NCBI GenBank assembly: GCA_964557545.1
Contig: CAZLAK010000002.1
Location: 1-64,000 of the forward strand
DNA length: 64,000 nt
Origin: CAZLAK01 sp964557545
GTDB lineage: Bacteria > Bacillota > Desulfotomaculia > Desulfotomaculales > Pelotomaculaceae
Reading direction: 5' to 3'
Position numbers and translations under genes: made by a program. The first letter of the stretch is position 1. Each line of letters begins with the position of its first letter. Shown here piece after piece: positions 7,594 through 16,254 of the stretch. The notes beneath the pieces are model-generated. The model did not search any database, was not told where the DNA came from, and was given only the letters and a program-made list of their open reading frames with translations.

Positions 7594-10143
7594 TTAAAAG
7601 GGCGGCGCCCAGGTGGCGAGGGGTAGCTCCTGGTAGGGGAATTCAGTTCCGGCCGGCCTTACCCGCACGGTATAACCCAATGTGCCCTTGGGCAGTGTTA
7701 TACCCCCGTAAAAGCGGTAAGCGTCTCCTCCAACTGCCTCCCGAGGTTCCAGCGGGGAGAAGCTGATATTTTTTAAGCCCTCGCTGGAAATCTCACCCAG
7801 CACCAGCTCTACCACTACTTCATCCGGTTTAACCGGTCCTAACCTCACCACTGCCGCCACCTCCAGCACACCCCCCGCCTCCATCTCCGGCGTGGCATTA
7901 GTTTCGATAGAAACAAAAGACACGTAAGGCCAGTTTCTTTTCAGCTCTGTCTTGATGGCGGCTACCCGGTGAGCCAGCTGCGCGCCGTCGCGCGCAAAGC
8001 TCAGGTATCTCTCCAGCGCCGGCAGGTAAAAAAGTTCCGTGTAATTTTTGAGCATGCGGTGGGTGTTAAAAACGGGCGCTATGGTGCAGATGGACTCCTT
8101 CATCAGCTTGACCCAGTCCCTCGGCACACCGGCCTCACGCCGGTAAAAGAGGGGGATGATTTCATCTTCTAAGACGGCAAAGAGGGAGTGGCAGTCGTCG
8201 CGGTCCTGCGCTTCCTCATCGCTGTACTCTGCTTCTGTCCCTACCGCAAAGCCGTTTTTGCCGTTGTAAGCCTCCGGCCACCAACCGTCCAATGTGCTCA
8301 AGTTGACCACTCCATTAATGGCCGCTTTCTGGCCGCTCGTGCCGCACGCCTCCAGCGGCCGGCGCGGGGTATTGAGCCAGACATCCACCCCTTGCAGGAG
8401 GTGGCGGGCCATGTGGATATCGTAATTCTCCAAGAAAATGACTTTGCCGGCAAATTCGGGCTCTTGAGATATATTGTTAATTTGCCTGAGCATCTCCTGA
8501 CCGGCGATGTCCGCCGGGTGGGCCTTGCCGGCAAAGATAAAGCGTACCGGCCGCTTGGGGTTGTTCACCAAATTAGAAAGCCTCTTTTTTTCCCTAAAGA
8601 GCAGGGTGGCCCTCTTGTAGGTGGCAAAGCGGCGGGCAAAACCAATGGTGAGGTGATCGGAATCGAGGTACTCTTCCACTTCAGCCAGCTTCCACACCGG
8701 CTCCTGGTTGCGCCGGCGCTGGTTCTTTAAAGAGGTGCGCACAAAAGCGATCATCCTCTCTTTTAAGGCCTGGTGCACCCTCCAGAGTTCCTCGTCGGGA
8801 ATCTGCCTCACCCGCTCCCACACCTTAGGATTATCCAGCTGGTCAAGCCAGTTTTTGCCCAAGTACCGGCCGAAGAGTTCTTGCAGTTCCGGTGCCAGCC
8901 AGGTTTGAGTATGCACACCGTTGGTTATGGCCACAACTGGCACTTCTTCTGGGTGCAAGCTCCCAAAATGGCAGTAAAACAGTTTTTTGCTGACTTGAGC
9001 GTGCAGCCTGCTCACCCCATTGGCCAGGTAAGAGTTGTTTATAGCCAAAAGCGTCATGTTAAAGCCCTTTATGTTCAAGCAGTCCCTGCCGAACTCCAAT
9101 AGCTCGCCCACATCAACTCCCATTTCTGCTGCGTACGGAGCGATATGGGCGGCCACCAGTTCCATGTCGAAGACGTCGTGGCCGGCCGGCACCGGCGTGT
9201 GGGTAGTGAAGACAGTAGAGGCCCGCACGATCTCCCGGGCCGTGGCCAGCGGGTAGCCGCTTTTAACCAGTTCGCGCATCCTCTCCAGGACCAAAAAAGC
9301 GGGGTGGCCCTCATTGATGTGCCAGACCGACGGGTTTATGCCCAAAGCGCGCAACGCCCTAACGCCCCCGATACCGAGCAGGATTTCCTGCCCCAGCCGG
9401 CAGGGCACATCGCCGGTGTAGAGGGTCCCCGTTAAGCAGCGGTCTTCCGGCCGGTTGGCGGGCGTGTCGGCGTCCAAGAGGTAGAGGTTTATCCTGCCCA
9501 CCTTGGCCTTCCACAGCTGGACGCAAACCGTGCGGTCGCCGATTTCAACGGGTATCAATAGCTGGCCGCCGCTTGGGCCGGCCACCCTGGTCACCGGCAG
9601 CTCAAAAAAGTTTAAGTACGGGTAAACGGCTTCCTGTCGGCCGTCGGGTCCAATCCGCTGGGTAAAGTAGCCGTGCTTGTACAGGATACCCACAGCTACA
9701 AACGGCAGCCCCAAGTCGCTGGCTGACTTGCAGTAGTCGCCGGCCAAAAGACCAAGACCGCCGGAGTAAATGGGGTGGGACTCATGCAGGCCGAATTCAG
9801 CGGAAAAATACGCCACTGTGTGCCGGTCGTACTGAGGGTACTTCTGGGAAAACCAGGTTTTACTGGCCATGTAGCTGTCGTACTGCTCGATAATGCTGCG
9901 GTAAAAAGCTAGGTAGCTTTCGTCTTCCGCCGCCGCTTTGAGTTCGTCTTCTCCGGCCAAAACCAAAAACTTTACCGGGTTGTGCCCTGCCTCCCGCCAA
10001 AGAACAGGATTTATTACCCGGAACAGCTCTATGCCTCCTGCCTTCCACGTAAACCAAAAATCGCGCGCCAGCTCCCTTAAACGGGTTATAGGCTCCGGCA
10101 GGCGCGGCTCAGCAAAAACTACCCGGTGGGGGTACATAACCAC
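7594..10143 (-). CDS. glgP: Alpha-glucan (glycogen/maltodextrin) phosphorylase, GT35
   Basis: Releases glucose 1-phosphate from alpha-1,4-glucans. The 849 residues match the longer 'distant' phosphorylase family of Clostridia rather than E. coli GlgP. An N-terminal DUF3417-like segment is followed by GGLGLLAGDYCKSASDLGLP (near 125) and HTPVPAGHD (near 315). The pyridoxal-phosphate lysine is in ACGTSGQKAAINGVV (near 604). Start is GTG at 10143; ATG at 10137 has equally good spacing from AAAGGGG. No other glycogen gene is in the window. A decayed piece of a second phosphorylase gene lies 360 bases upstream on the same strand. Confidence 0.93.
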   Translation of the reverse strand: MVMYPHRVVFAEPRLPEPITRLRELARDFWFTWKAGGIELFRVINPVLWREAGHNPVKFLVLAGEDELKAAAEDESYLAFYRSIIEQYDSYMASKTWFSQKYPQYDRHTVAYFSAEFGLHESHPIYSGGLGLLAGDYCKSASDLGLPFVAVGILYKHGYFTQRIGPDGRQEAVYPYLNFFELPVTRVAGPSGGQLLIPVEIGDRTVCVQLWKAKVGRINLYLLDADTPANRPEDRCLTGTLYTGDVPCRLGQEILLGIGGVRALRALGINPSVWHINEGHPAFLVLERMRELVKSGYPLATAREIVRASTVFTTHTPVPAGHDVFDMELVAAHIAPYAAEMGVDVGELLEFGRDCLNIKGFNMTLLAINNSYLANGVSRLHAQVSKKLFYCHFGSLHPEEVPVVAITNGVHTQTWLAPELQELFGRYLGKNWLDQLDNPKVWERVRQIPDEELWRVHQALKERMIAFVRTSLKNQRRRNQEPVWKLAEVEEYLDSDHLTIGFARRFATYKRATLLFREKKRLSNLVNNPKRPVRFIFAGKAHPADIAGQEMLRQINNISQEPEFAGKVIFLENYDIHMARHLLQGVDVWLNTPRRPLEACGTSGQKAAINGVVNLSTLDGWWPEAYNGKNGFAVGTEAEYSDEEAQDRDDCHSLFAVLEDEIIPLFYRREAGVPRDWVKLMKESICTIAPVFNTHRMLKNYTELFYLPALERYLSFARDGAQLAHRVAAIKTELKRNWPYVSFVSIETNATPEMEAGGVLEVAAVVRLGPVKPDEVVVELVLGEISSEGLKNISFSPLEPREAVGGDAYRFYGGITLPKGTLGYTVRVRPAGTEFPYQELPLATWAPPF

Positions 10144-10213
10144 AATTCCCCTTTCCCAAAACGAGCGGTACCTGCGCCTAAACCCTTTTGAGCAGAAAAC
10201 CGCTTATTTCTTT

Positions 10214-10241
10214 ATTTGTATTTCTTAATTTGTATTTCTTA
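10214..10241. repeat. Perfect 14-bp tandem duplication upstream of glgP
   Basis: ATTTGTATTTCTTA occurs twice head to tail, preceded by a partial copy (TTATTTCTTT). It lies 70-100 bases ahead of the glgP start within AT-rich DNA that presumably holds the glgP promoter. No clean -35/-10 pair could be assigned. Confidence 0.8.
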
Positions 10242-10340
10242 CTAAACATAATATCACAATATTCAGTAAAATTCACCCAACAGCTTCCTTAAGGATTAAA
10301 ACAGTTAAAACCGCACGTTTTTAATTCCCCGCCCTCTGGC

Positions 10341-10365
10341 CAAAAGGCTGGCCTTTCGGCCAGCC
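10341..10365 (-). terminator. Intrinsic terminator after the rdh cluster / glgP remnant
   Basis: A perfect 8-bp stem GGCTGGCC-GAAA-GGCCAGCC (minus strand, 10346-10365) is followed by TTTTGG. It lies downstream of the NusG-II gene and the glgP remnant and probably ends the dehalogenase-associated transcript. Confidence 0.65.
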
Positions 10366-10504
10366 GCGCTAGCACACCACTCTTATCTTCCGCCCGCAAA
10401 AAGAGCATTTTCTTTTATAAAGTTAAGAACTGTTAACGGCCAGCAATGTCATGTTGAATTTTTCATATTTAGGCAAACCCTCCCGAGCCCCAGAAACTCG
10501 CCTA

Positions 10505-10640
10505 CTACCACTCAATTTTCGCAGCATAAGGTGCAAGGTGAGTAGCAACGAGTTCCGTACCTAAGATATCGTGGCCGGCTGGAACTGACGTTTGGGTAGT
10601 AAAAACCGTACTGACCTGTACAAACTCTCGCCATTCAAAA
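10505..10640 (-). pseudogene. Remnant of a second glucan phosphorylase gene
   Basis: About 42 codons on the minus strand translate as an uninterrupted phosphorylase segment containing STVFTTQTSVPAGHD then LVATHLAPYAA, ending at a TAG (10505-10507). The equivalent stretch of the intact glgP reads ASTVFTTHTPVPAGHD and LVAAHIAPYAAEMG. The DNA differs at many positions, so this is an old, diverged paralogue fragment and not a recent copy. Nothing else of the gene remains on either side and there is no start codon or ribosome site. Confidence 0.8.
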
Positions 10641-10704
10641 CAGCACCCCTTCCTTTACTAACCACCATTTTAGCATAATATCTAGCAAAAAAGAAAAAGT
10701 ATGC

Positions 10705-11088
10705 CTAACTGCCGCCACTTTCTTTTATCCTCACTATAATCCTGTTAGGTAGGCAGATCATGCACTGGCCCGGCTTGGAAATAGGGCCCATTGAGCTACA
10801 TATGCCAAGTGGACATATATCTTTCGGCAGCGGCGGGATGGACACAGAACCTCCGCAAACCACCACTTTCACAGTCCCGCCCCTCCTTGCCGGCACCTCT
10901 ACCTCCCGGTAGCCATCCGCCCCCGAAAGCACACCCTCCGCATAGAGTTTTCCGTCCACCTTGATCTCCCAAAGGAGCTGTCCCCTGGCCGCCCCGGTAG
11001 GCTGGTGCAAAACAAAAAAAGCACTACCCGCCGCCAGCAGGAAGAGGACCCCCAGGAGAATTGCGTTTGCCCTCACCGCCTTTGCCAC
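10705..11088 (-). CDS. NusG domain II-containing membrane-anchored protein
   Basis: The 127 residues have one N-terminal membrane segment (about 8-27) and an extracytoplasmic NusG domain II fold (DUF1312). It carries the typical cysteine-rich stretch PKDICPLGICSSMG then GQCMICLPNRIIVRI. Such proteins recur beside ApbE, Gx and FMN-binding membrane proteins in Firmicutes; their exact role is unknown, though a place in extracytoplasmic electron transfer is suspected. GTG start at 11088, overlapping the end of the Gx-type gene by 16 bases, so translation is coupled. It is the last gene of the rdh-linked cluster. Confidence 0.85.
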   Translation of the reverse strand: MAKAVRANAILLGVLFLLAAGSAFFVLHQPTGAARGQLLWEIKVDGKLYAEGVLSGADGYREVEVPARRGGTVKVVVCGGSVSIPPLPKDICPLGICSSMGPISKPGQCMICLPNRIIVRIKESGGS

Positions 11089-11615
11089 CCGGCCCCACCC
11101 CCCACTCCAGTAGTCAAAAAGCCAGCGTAAGACCTTGATTTCCGCGCTACGGTGCCGGTAAAAAACCCGGCCGGCAGGGCAAAAAGAACCAGCGCCGGCA
11201 GGTAGTAGAGAGCCCCTGGGCCGTAAAAAAAGCAGGCCACTGCCAGCTGGCAGGCGTTATGTGTTACAGCGCCCGCCGCCCCTAATAAGCGCAGGTCGGC
11301 ACCCCGGCACAAGTGCAGCACCGATCCCATTAATAAGGTGCTGCCCAGCCCTCCGGCCAAGCTCATCCAAAACCCCACGGCGAGAAAAGTGCCGCCCAAA
11401 ACGGTTCCCAAGAGGACCCTGAGCAGGGTCACACCCAAGGCTGCCCGCAGCCCAGAGAAATCCAGGATCAGCAAGGTGACTAGATTGGCCAGGCCCAGCT
11501 TGGCGCCGGGCGGGCCCAAAGACGGCAGCACCGCCCCTTCCAGAACGTGGAGGGCCAGGGCCAGGCCAGTAAACACACCGTAAAATGCCGGCCCCCTGCA
11601 GGCAAGATAATTCAA
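11073..11615 (-). CDS. Gx-type membrane protein (HepPP synthase component I / ECF-like)
   Basis: A hydrophobic protein of about 180 residues with five or six membrane segments and the conserved GLANLVTLLIL pattern. It is of the family named heptaprenyl diphosphate synthase component I or Gx, which resembles ECF transporter S components. In this family neighbourhood (ApbE, NusG-II, FMN-binding protein) a flavin or quinone-related transport role has been suggested; that is inference. TTG at 11615 is chosen because GGAGGTGAT lies 6-7 bases upstream; the longer frame starting at 11648 would put that site inside the gene. It overlaps the NusG-II gene and follows apbE closely. Confidence 0.8.
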   Translation of the reverse strand: MNYLACRGPAFYGVFTGLALALHVLEGAVLPSLGPPGAKLGLANLVTLLILDFSGLRAALGVTLLRVLLGTVLGGTFLAVGFWMSLAGGLGSTLLMGSVLHLCRGADLRLLGAAGAVTHNACQLAVACFFYGPGALYYLPALVLFALPAGFFTGTVARKSRSYAGFLTTGVGGGAGWQRR

Positions 11616-11622
11616 CCCGACA

Positions 11623-12696
11623 TCACCTCCCGCCGGACAGCTGAACATCCTCTAACAGGGCGGAAAAACGGGAACTTAAAAGAACTTTTCCATCGCCGGT
11701 GATAATGAGGCCCGCCGCGTCCGGCAGCGAATCTAAAAGGGCCAGGCCATCTTCACCGCCGAGCACGCAGACGGCAGTGGCCAGGGCGTCCGCCCGCACG
11801 GGATCATCCGCCACCACAGTTGCCGAGACCACTTTGGAGGCTGGTTGACCGCACCGGGGATCGATAATGTGGGAAAACCTAAGACCTCCAACCTCCAGAA
11901 ATCGCTCGTACCCGCCGGCGGTATCCACAGCCCGGCCAGTCACCTTTAGCTTAGCCACCAGGCGGTCCTTCGACCAGGGGTCTTTTACCCCCACTTGCCA
12001 GGGTTTGCCGTCCGGCCTCGCGCCCAGGGCATAAACATTTCCACCCACGGCTATTGAAGCCGATCTTACTCCCCGCTCGCGCAAGAGCTCTGCCGCCCGC
12101 CGGGAAGCAAACCCCTTGGCTACCGCACCCAGGTCCAGGCTCATGCCCTTTTCCGGCAGGAATACTGTTCTTTTGTTGCCGTCCAGCACGACCTTCCAGT
12201 AGCCCACCGTGCTGAGCCTCTTTTCGATTTCATTAGGTGTTGGTATCCCCCCGTCATTCCCCTCTCTCCCGATTTGCCACAGGTCCACCAGCGGGCCTAC
12301 CGTTATGTCCAGCGCCCCGCCGGTCAGCTCACCGTAGAAAAGGCCCTCCTCTACCAGCTGAAAGGTCAAATCGTCTACCAAAACGGGCCCCACACCGGCC
12401 ATTTCGTTAACCCGCCAGACGTCGCTTCCCTCCCTGTAGCGGTCGAAGAGGGAATCCATCTTCCGGATCATTTCCATAGCCTCCCCGACGGCGGCAGAAG
12501 CACCCTCCCCATAAGCCTTAATGGAAACCAAAGTATCCATTAAGACTGCATCCTCCCGGCACTCGACCTGCCCTTTACCAATCCCGCAGCCCCCAGCAGG
12601 AAGGCAAAGGAGGGTTAGCGAAAAAATCAAGGCCATCCACAGCAGGACAGGCCGAAAGAAAAAGGTCATTCTCTTCTTTTTTCCGCCGGGAGTCAC
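11623..12696 (-). CDS. apbE: FAD:protein FMN transferase, lipoprotein
   Basis: ApbE takes FMN from FAD and attaches it to a Ser/Thr in extracytoplasmic FMN-binding domains. The 357-residue product has a lipoprotein signal with lipobox LPAGGC (near 37). It keeps the family motifs LDLGAVAKGFA (near 195), VDTAGGYERFL and HIIDPRCGQPA (near 275). The likely substrate is encoded two genes upstream: the RdhC/NosR-like protein with an SGATVSS flavinylation motif. GTG start at 12696 overlaps the stop of the 37-codon gene (GTGA) with AAAGGAG 8 bases ahead, showing translational coupling. Confidence 0.94.
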   Translation of the reverse strand: MTPGGKKKRMTFFFRPVLLWMALIFSLTLLCLPAGGCGIGKGQVECREDAVLMDTLVSIKAYGEGASAAVGEAMEMIRKMDSLFDRYREGSDVWRVNEMAGVGPVLVDDLTFQLVEEGLFYGELTGGALDITVGPLVDLWQIGREGNDGGIPTPNEIEKRLSTVGYWKVVLDGNKRTVFLPEKGMSLDLGAVAKGFASRRAAELLRERGVRSASIAVGGNVYALGARPDGKPWQVGVKDPWSKDRLVAKLKVTGRAVDTAGGYERFLEVGGLRFSHIIDPRCGQPASKVVSATVVADDPVRADALATAVCVLGGEDGLALLDSLPDAAGLIITGDGKVLLSSRFSALLEDVQLSGGR

Positions 12697-12806
12697 CTAG
12701 TAAACTCCTTTACATTCTGCCAGATGAGCAAGCAAGTACTTACCAGAGTGGCGAAAAAAAACAGAAAAACAAAAACCACACTCCCTGCGCCTTTTTCTTG
12801 CTCCAT
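12693..12806 (-). CDS. Small single-span membrane protein, 37 aa
   Basis: ATG at 12806 starts one base after the stop of the FMN-binding gene and the TGA overlaps the apbE GTG, so it is locked between two coupled genes. GAGGGGGAGG lies about 12 bases upstream of its ATG. The product begins MEQEKGAGS, continues with one strongly hydrophobic helix (FVFLFFFATL and following) and ends NVKEFTR. It resembles no family I know. Its position suggests a small subunit of the membrane flavin/FeS complex. It may be missed by automatic callers because of its size. Confidence 0.65.
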   Translation of the reverse strand: MEQEKGAGSVVFVFLFFFATLVSTCLLIWQNVKEFTR

Positions 12807-12807
12807 T

Positions 12808-13995
12808 TTAACTACCGGCCTCCCCCTCGGAAGTCTTGGCATTGACACCTTTTCCTGCGGTCTTTTTCAACAGATCCCTTGCGCTTGAGGCCACCCCAGC
12901 ACAGATGTCTAAAGCCGCCCCGACCGGGCAAAAACGACCACACCAGAAACGCAAAACAAAAATCGCAGCCACCAGGATTAGGAAAAGCTGTAGCCAAGCC
13001 GCACCCGTGCCTTTCATGCCAAACAGGGTGCTAAAAGGCTCAAAACTGCCGAGCGCCGGATTGCGGAAGATAAAAACCAGCATGAGTCCAGCCCAAAGGA
13101 GGATGTTTCTAGTGAGCCGGAGCTTCCTGTCCAGACCGCCCGCACCCAGCCTTAAACCACTGGCCCGGTTGACAATTTCCTGCACGCCTCCAAACGGACA
13201 CAGCCAGTAGCAGTAGATGTTCCGCCCGGAAAAAAGCGCAAGACCTACACCGCCTACCACAACAATGTACCACAGCGTGTTCTGACGAATTGGAGGAAAG
13301 TACCCTAGAAGTGCACCCGAGAGAAACGAGAGGGAAAGGGGGCTGTTCAGCCAAAAACCTAAAACGGCTACACTGACACACAGCAGTGGAAAGCGGGCCT
13401 TGGGATTTTTCCAAAACAATGCCGCCGCGGCAGCTAAAACGAAAAGCAGCGCAGCCGACGCCTCTTTTACTCCAAAGTGCCAGCTTTCCTGCTTTTCCCT
13501 GATGTCCAGGTTAAAATAACGGCGCCCTGCGCTGTGGGCCGCTACGCGGACCGCGTCGGCTATAGCCCGGGAAGAAACCGTAGCGCCGGAAATTGCATCC
13601 AGATCTTCGCCCACCCGAAAACTGGCCGATAGAGGCTTATTTTTAAATTGCTCCATAAACCGCGAGCGCAGTATCCTGGCCAGATACACTGGTGTCTCTT
13701 TGTTTTCTACAACTTCCACCCTGGACACTTTCCCGTCATTATCCACGAGTACCGCCAGGATCAGCGGGCCACCGTACCCGTTGGCTTGACCAAATGCCAC
13801 ACAGCCGAGGCTCTCCCCCGATGCGTCCAATGCTTTAAAAACGAGTGGTTCGCTACTCACTTTCTCAAACCTATTGGCTTGCGGCAGCATAACCCAAAGG
13901 TAGCCGGCTACGTCTCTGCCTGCCGAAAAGTAAGAATAAATCCAAGCCGCTACCAGCAGGGCAACAGATGCTCCAATCAGCAACTTTTTCTTCAT
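12808..13995 (-). CDS. FMN-binding, 4Fe-4S membrane protein (RdhC/NosR-like)
   Basis: Membrane redox protein thought to pass electrons from the quinone pool through a covalent FMN to the exported enzyme. The 395 residues begin with a membrane segment (about 5-22). An extracytoplasmic FMN-binding domain follows with the flavinylation motif DAISGATVSSRA near residue 135. Then come five or so membrane helices and two ferredoxin-like CxxxCP motifs, CYWLCPFGG (near 263) and CGRFCPVGA (near 356), as in RdhC/NosR/NapH. Start at ATG 13995 (GAGG 5 bases ahead); the longer frame from 14154 would overlap the regulator gene. ApbE two genes downstream is the expected flavin-loading enzyme. Confidence 0.88.
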   Translation of the reverse strand: MKKKLLIGASVALLVAAWIYSYFSAGRDVAGYLWVMLPQANRFEKVSSEPLVFKALDASGESLGCVAFGQANGYGGPLILAVLVDNDGKVSRVEVVENKETPVYLARILRSRFMEQFKNKPLSASFRVGEDLDAISGATVSSRAIADAVRVAAHSAGRRYFNLDIREKQESWHFGVKEASAALLFVLAAAAALFWKNPKARFPLLCVSVAVLGFWLNSPLSLSFLSGALLGYFPPIRQNTLWYIVVVGGVGLALFSGRNIYCYWLCPFGGVQEIVNRASGLRLGAGGLDRKLRLTRNILLWAGLMLVFIFRNPALGSFEPFSTLFGMKGTGAAWLQLFLILVAAIFVLRFWCGRFCPVGAALDICAGVASSARDLLKKTAGKGVNAKTSEGEAGS

Positions 13996-14029
13996 TATCC
14001 TCAACTTCCTAAAAAACACTTTGGCCCCT

Positions 14030-14713
14030 TTAAATGCACTCTGGCAGGCTTTCGAACAAATCCCGGTGGATATACAGCCGGCCATTTTTATTTTTTGCCT
14101 TGCCCTCTTTTTTCCAGTTATTAAAAATTCTGCAGACCGTAACCCTGTTGGCACCTATTATCTCGCCCACCTGCTCGTGCGACAAGTTGTTGGCCAGTTC
14201 GTACCAGCCATTATCATCTTGTACATCCCTGGCCAGGACAAGTGAATAATAAAAATTCGCCATTCTCTCTTCTGCTGTAAAGAAGGCGACCGCGCTGTAG
14301 CACTTTAAGAGCATTTTCAGCTTATAGGTGACATTGCAGATGATCTCCAGAGCCAGCTCAGGCATCTCACTTATCGCTTTGACAACTTCTTCCCGCGAAA
14401 GACAGTAAACGTGACAATCCTCAATGGCAGTAACCGAAAGGCCGCTCGGCTTACCGTGCACGACAGGCCCTTCCCCAAATAGCCTTCCAGGCAAAATGAG
14501 ACCAACTGCCCGGCTGTCGCCGTAACTGCAGCTCACCGTGTACTTGGCCAAACCCCGCTCCAAGTAAAACATGCAGTTGACAATTTCTCCCTCTAAAACA
14601 ATGAATGAACCCCTGACAAAAACAGACAACTTGCCCCTCGCTTTAAAAAATTCCCCCCACTTCTGGCTTACAGGTGGCTGAATCCACGGCAACGGCAGTA
14701 TTTTATTCTGCAT
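14030..14713 (-). CDS. Crp/Fnr-family regulator, CprK/RdhK-like
   Basis: A 227-residue transcription regulator with an N-terminal cyclic-nucleotide-type sensor barrel and a C-terminal helix-turn-helix LSHEQVGEIIGANRVTVCRI. Length and place inside an rdh cluster fit the CprK/RdhK group, which binds a chlorinated ligand and activates the dehalogenase operon. Assignment to that group rests on context, not on ligand residues. ATG at 14713 with GGAGGT 8 bases ahead is preferred over the frame start at 14776. A possible own promoter (TTGAAC-N18-ATTATA, minus strand, 14837-14866) lies in the gap after rdhA. Confidence 0.85.
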   Translation of the reverse strand: MQNKILPLPWIQPPVSQKWGEFFKARGKLSVFVRGSFIVLEGEIVNCMFYLERGLAKYTVSCSYGDSRAVGLILPGRLFGEGPVVHGKPSGLSVTAIEDCHVYCLSREEVVKAISEMPELALEIICNVTYKLKMLLKCYSAVAFFTAEERMANFYYSLVLARDVQDDNGWYELANNLSHEQVGEIIGANRVTVCRIFNNWKKEGKAKNKNGRLYIHRDLFESLPECI

Positions 14714-14887
14714 GTAAATGACCTCCGTCAATATATTGCTAAGGGCCGGGGCCGCCCAATAAAGGCGGCCCGCCAAGCACCCTTACAAGCTGACTGCCGT
14801 TCTCTTTTTCGAAAAAACCACCTTGATTTACCGTAATATAATCCTCACTAAAAAACTGCAGTTCAACCTAGTTAATTAAATTATAAC

Positions 14888-16210
14888 TTATTTGTAGAGT
14901 TCAGGCCACTCCAGCCACCAGCGGTACTCCTGGACGACCTCAGTCCCGTACCCAAACATGTCATCGATGTCCTTTAGTAATTTAGCCGCCAGGCTCGACC
15001 TAGAGGCAGCCCACGTTCCAACATTGTGCACCCAGGAAGCTTCCTTGCTGTTCCAGGGGCAGACTTTCATGCAGCGCCCGCAGGAAGAACCTTCGCTGTT
15101 GGTGACCCGGAAGATAGTGCACTTTTTAAAGTCGCCTACCCACTTGTAGTAACCTTTGTGGTACTCGGTCTGGTCCCTGTCGTGGCTGATGGCCTGGTTC
15201 GGGCACTGCTCAGCGCACTTTTTGCACTTGGAGCAAAACTCCGCAAGACCAAAGTCAATTGGCTTATCCGGCAGCAGGGGCAGGTCAGTCGTTACCGCTG
15301 CCGCTTTATGTCTAAAGCCAAGACGCGGGTGCAGGGCACACTCGCCGGTCCTGCTCATTTCACCTAAACCGGCGGAAATAATCGTGGGCGGGATGATCAC
15401 CTGGTAGTTGGCGCAGTGGTGGGCCCTGGCCGAATAGCCCAAATTGCGGATGTAGGCAGCCAGCGTGCAAGCGATGAGCCCAGAGAACAGGTAAGAATTC
15501 ATGCTCATAGAACCGCTTATACCGTCGTAACCGGTAGAGCCGAGCATGGTCTTTAAGTTTTGATCAACAAGTATCACAATTACATACGGGTGGTCGTTTT
15601 TAACAGGCTTTAAGTCTTCTAGTTTAGCAGTTCCCTCATATAGAACCTGAGATATCGGCGGCGCCTGGTAGGTGTACCAGGCGTACTTCGGCATCACACC
15701 GATCCCCACTTCGTCGGCGTGTAAAAAGAGGGCCGTCTCCTTGATGTGTTTCGACATGCGCTCGGGGTCGGGGATGGGCAGCTTGTTCGGTGAGGGTGGG
15801 CCGTCCACCGCGTCAGGAACGGCGATAAATTTGCGCATGGAACTGATGGCCCCACCCAGCGGATGCTTGGGGATAAACCTCAAAACGCCCCGCTTTGCCT
15901 CTTCGCCCAGCAAACCGCGGGCCGCCAGGTAAAACCCCATATCGTACTCACTTGTTCGCTCGATGGGCCTGGTTATCCTGGAAGTCCCCAGCCAGTTGTC
16001 GTTGACCTCCCGGTACCTTATCCCAGCGCAATTATATTCCGACTTTTCTTTGCTTAAGACTTTACTGGCCGCCGCTTCCGCTATGTGCTTTTTATTCATC
16101 ACGCTGAAAAGCCCCGCCAAAGTGGCCATGGCCGTGCCCGCCTTTAAAAAACTGCGCCTGGTCAGCCGGAATTTAGAATACTGCTCGTCCTTTTGTTTTT
16201 CGGTAAGCAT
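14888..16210 (-). CDS. rdhA: Reductive dehalogenase catalytic subunit
   Basis: Corrinoid/FeS enzyme that removes halogen from organohalides at the outer face of the membrane. The 440 residues begin with a twin-arginine signal (LTRRSFLKAG, Arg18-Arg19). Two ferredoxin motifs near the C-terminus are diagnostic: CSKCKKCAEQCP (about 325-336), then a cysteine near 363 followed 12 residues later by CGRCMKVCPW. The length is at the short end for respiratory RdhA. GGAGGG precedes the ATG. The gene follows rdhB by 44 bases (BA order, as in cpr loci). No family member with known substrate can be named from sequence alone, so the substrate is open. Confidence 0.95.
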   Translation of the reverse strand: MLTEKQKDEQYSKFRLTRRSFLKAGTAMATLAGLFSVMNKKHIAEAAASKVLSKEKSEYNCAGIRYREVNDNWLGTSRITRPIERTSEYDMGFYLAARGLLGEEAKRGVLRFIPKHPLGGAISSMRKFIAVPDAVDGPPSPNKLPIPDPERMSKHIKETALFLHADEVGIGVMPKYAWYTYQAPPISQVLYEGTAKLEDLKPVKNDHPYVIVILVDQNLKTMLGSTGYDGISGSMSMNSYLFSGLIACTLAAYIRNLGYSARAHHCANYQVIIPPTIISAGLGEMSRTGECALHPRLGFRHKAAAVTTDLPLLPDKPIDFGLAEFCSKCKKCAEQCPNQAISHDRDQTEYHKGYYKWVGDFKKCTIFRVTNSEGSSCGRCMKVCPWNSKEASWVHNVGTWAASRSSLAAKLLKDIDDMFGYGTEVVQEYRWWLEWPELYK

Positions 16211-16254
16211 TTCTCTTTCCCTCCCTTTAAAGAAAAATACACATTACGCCGCAT

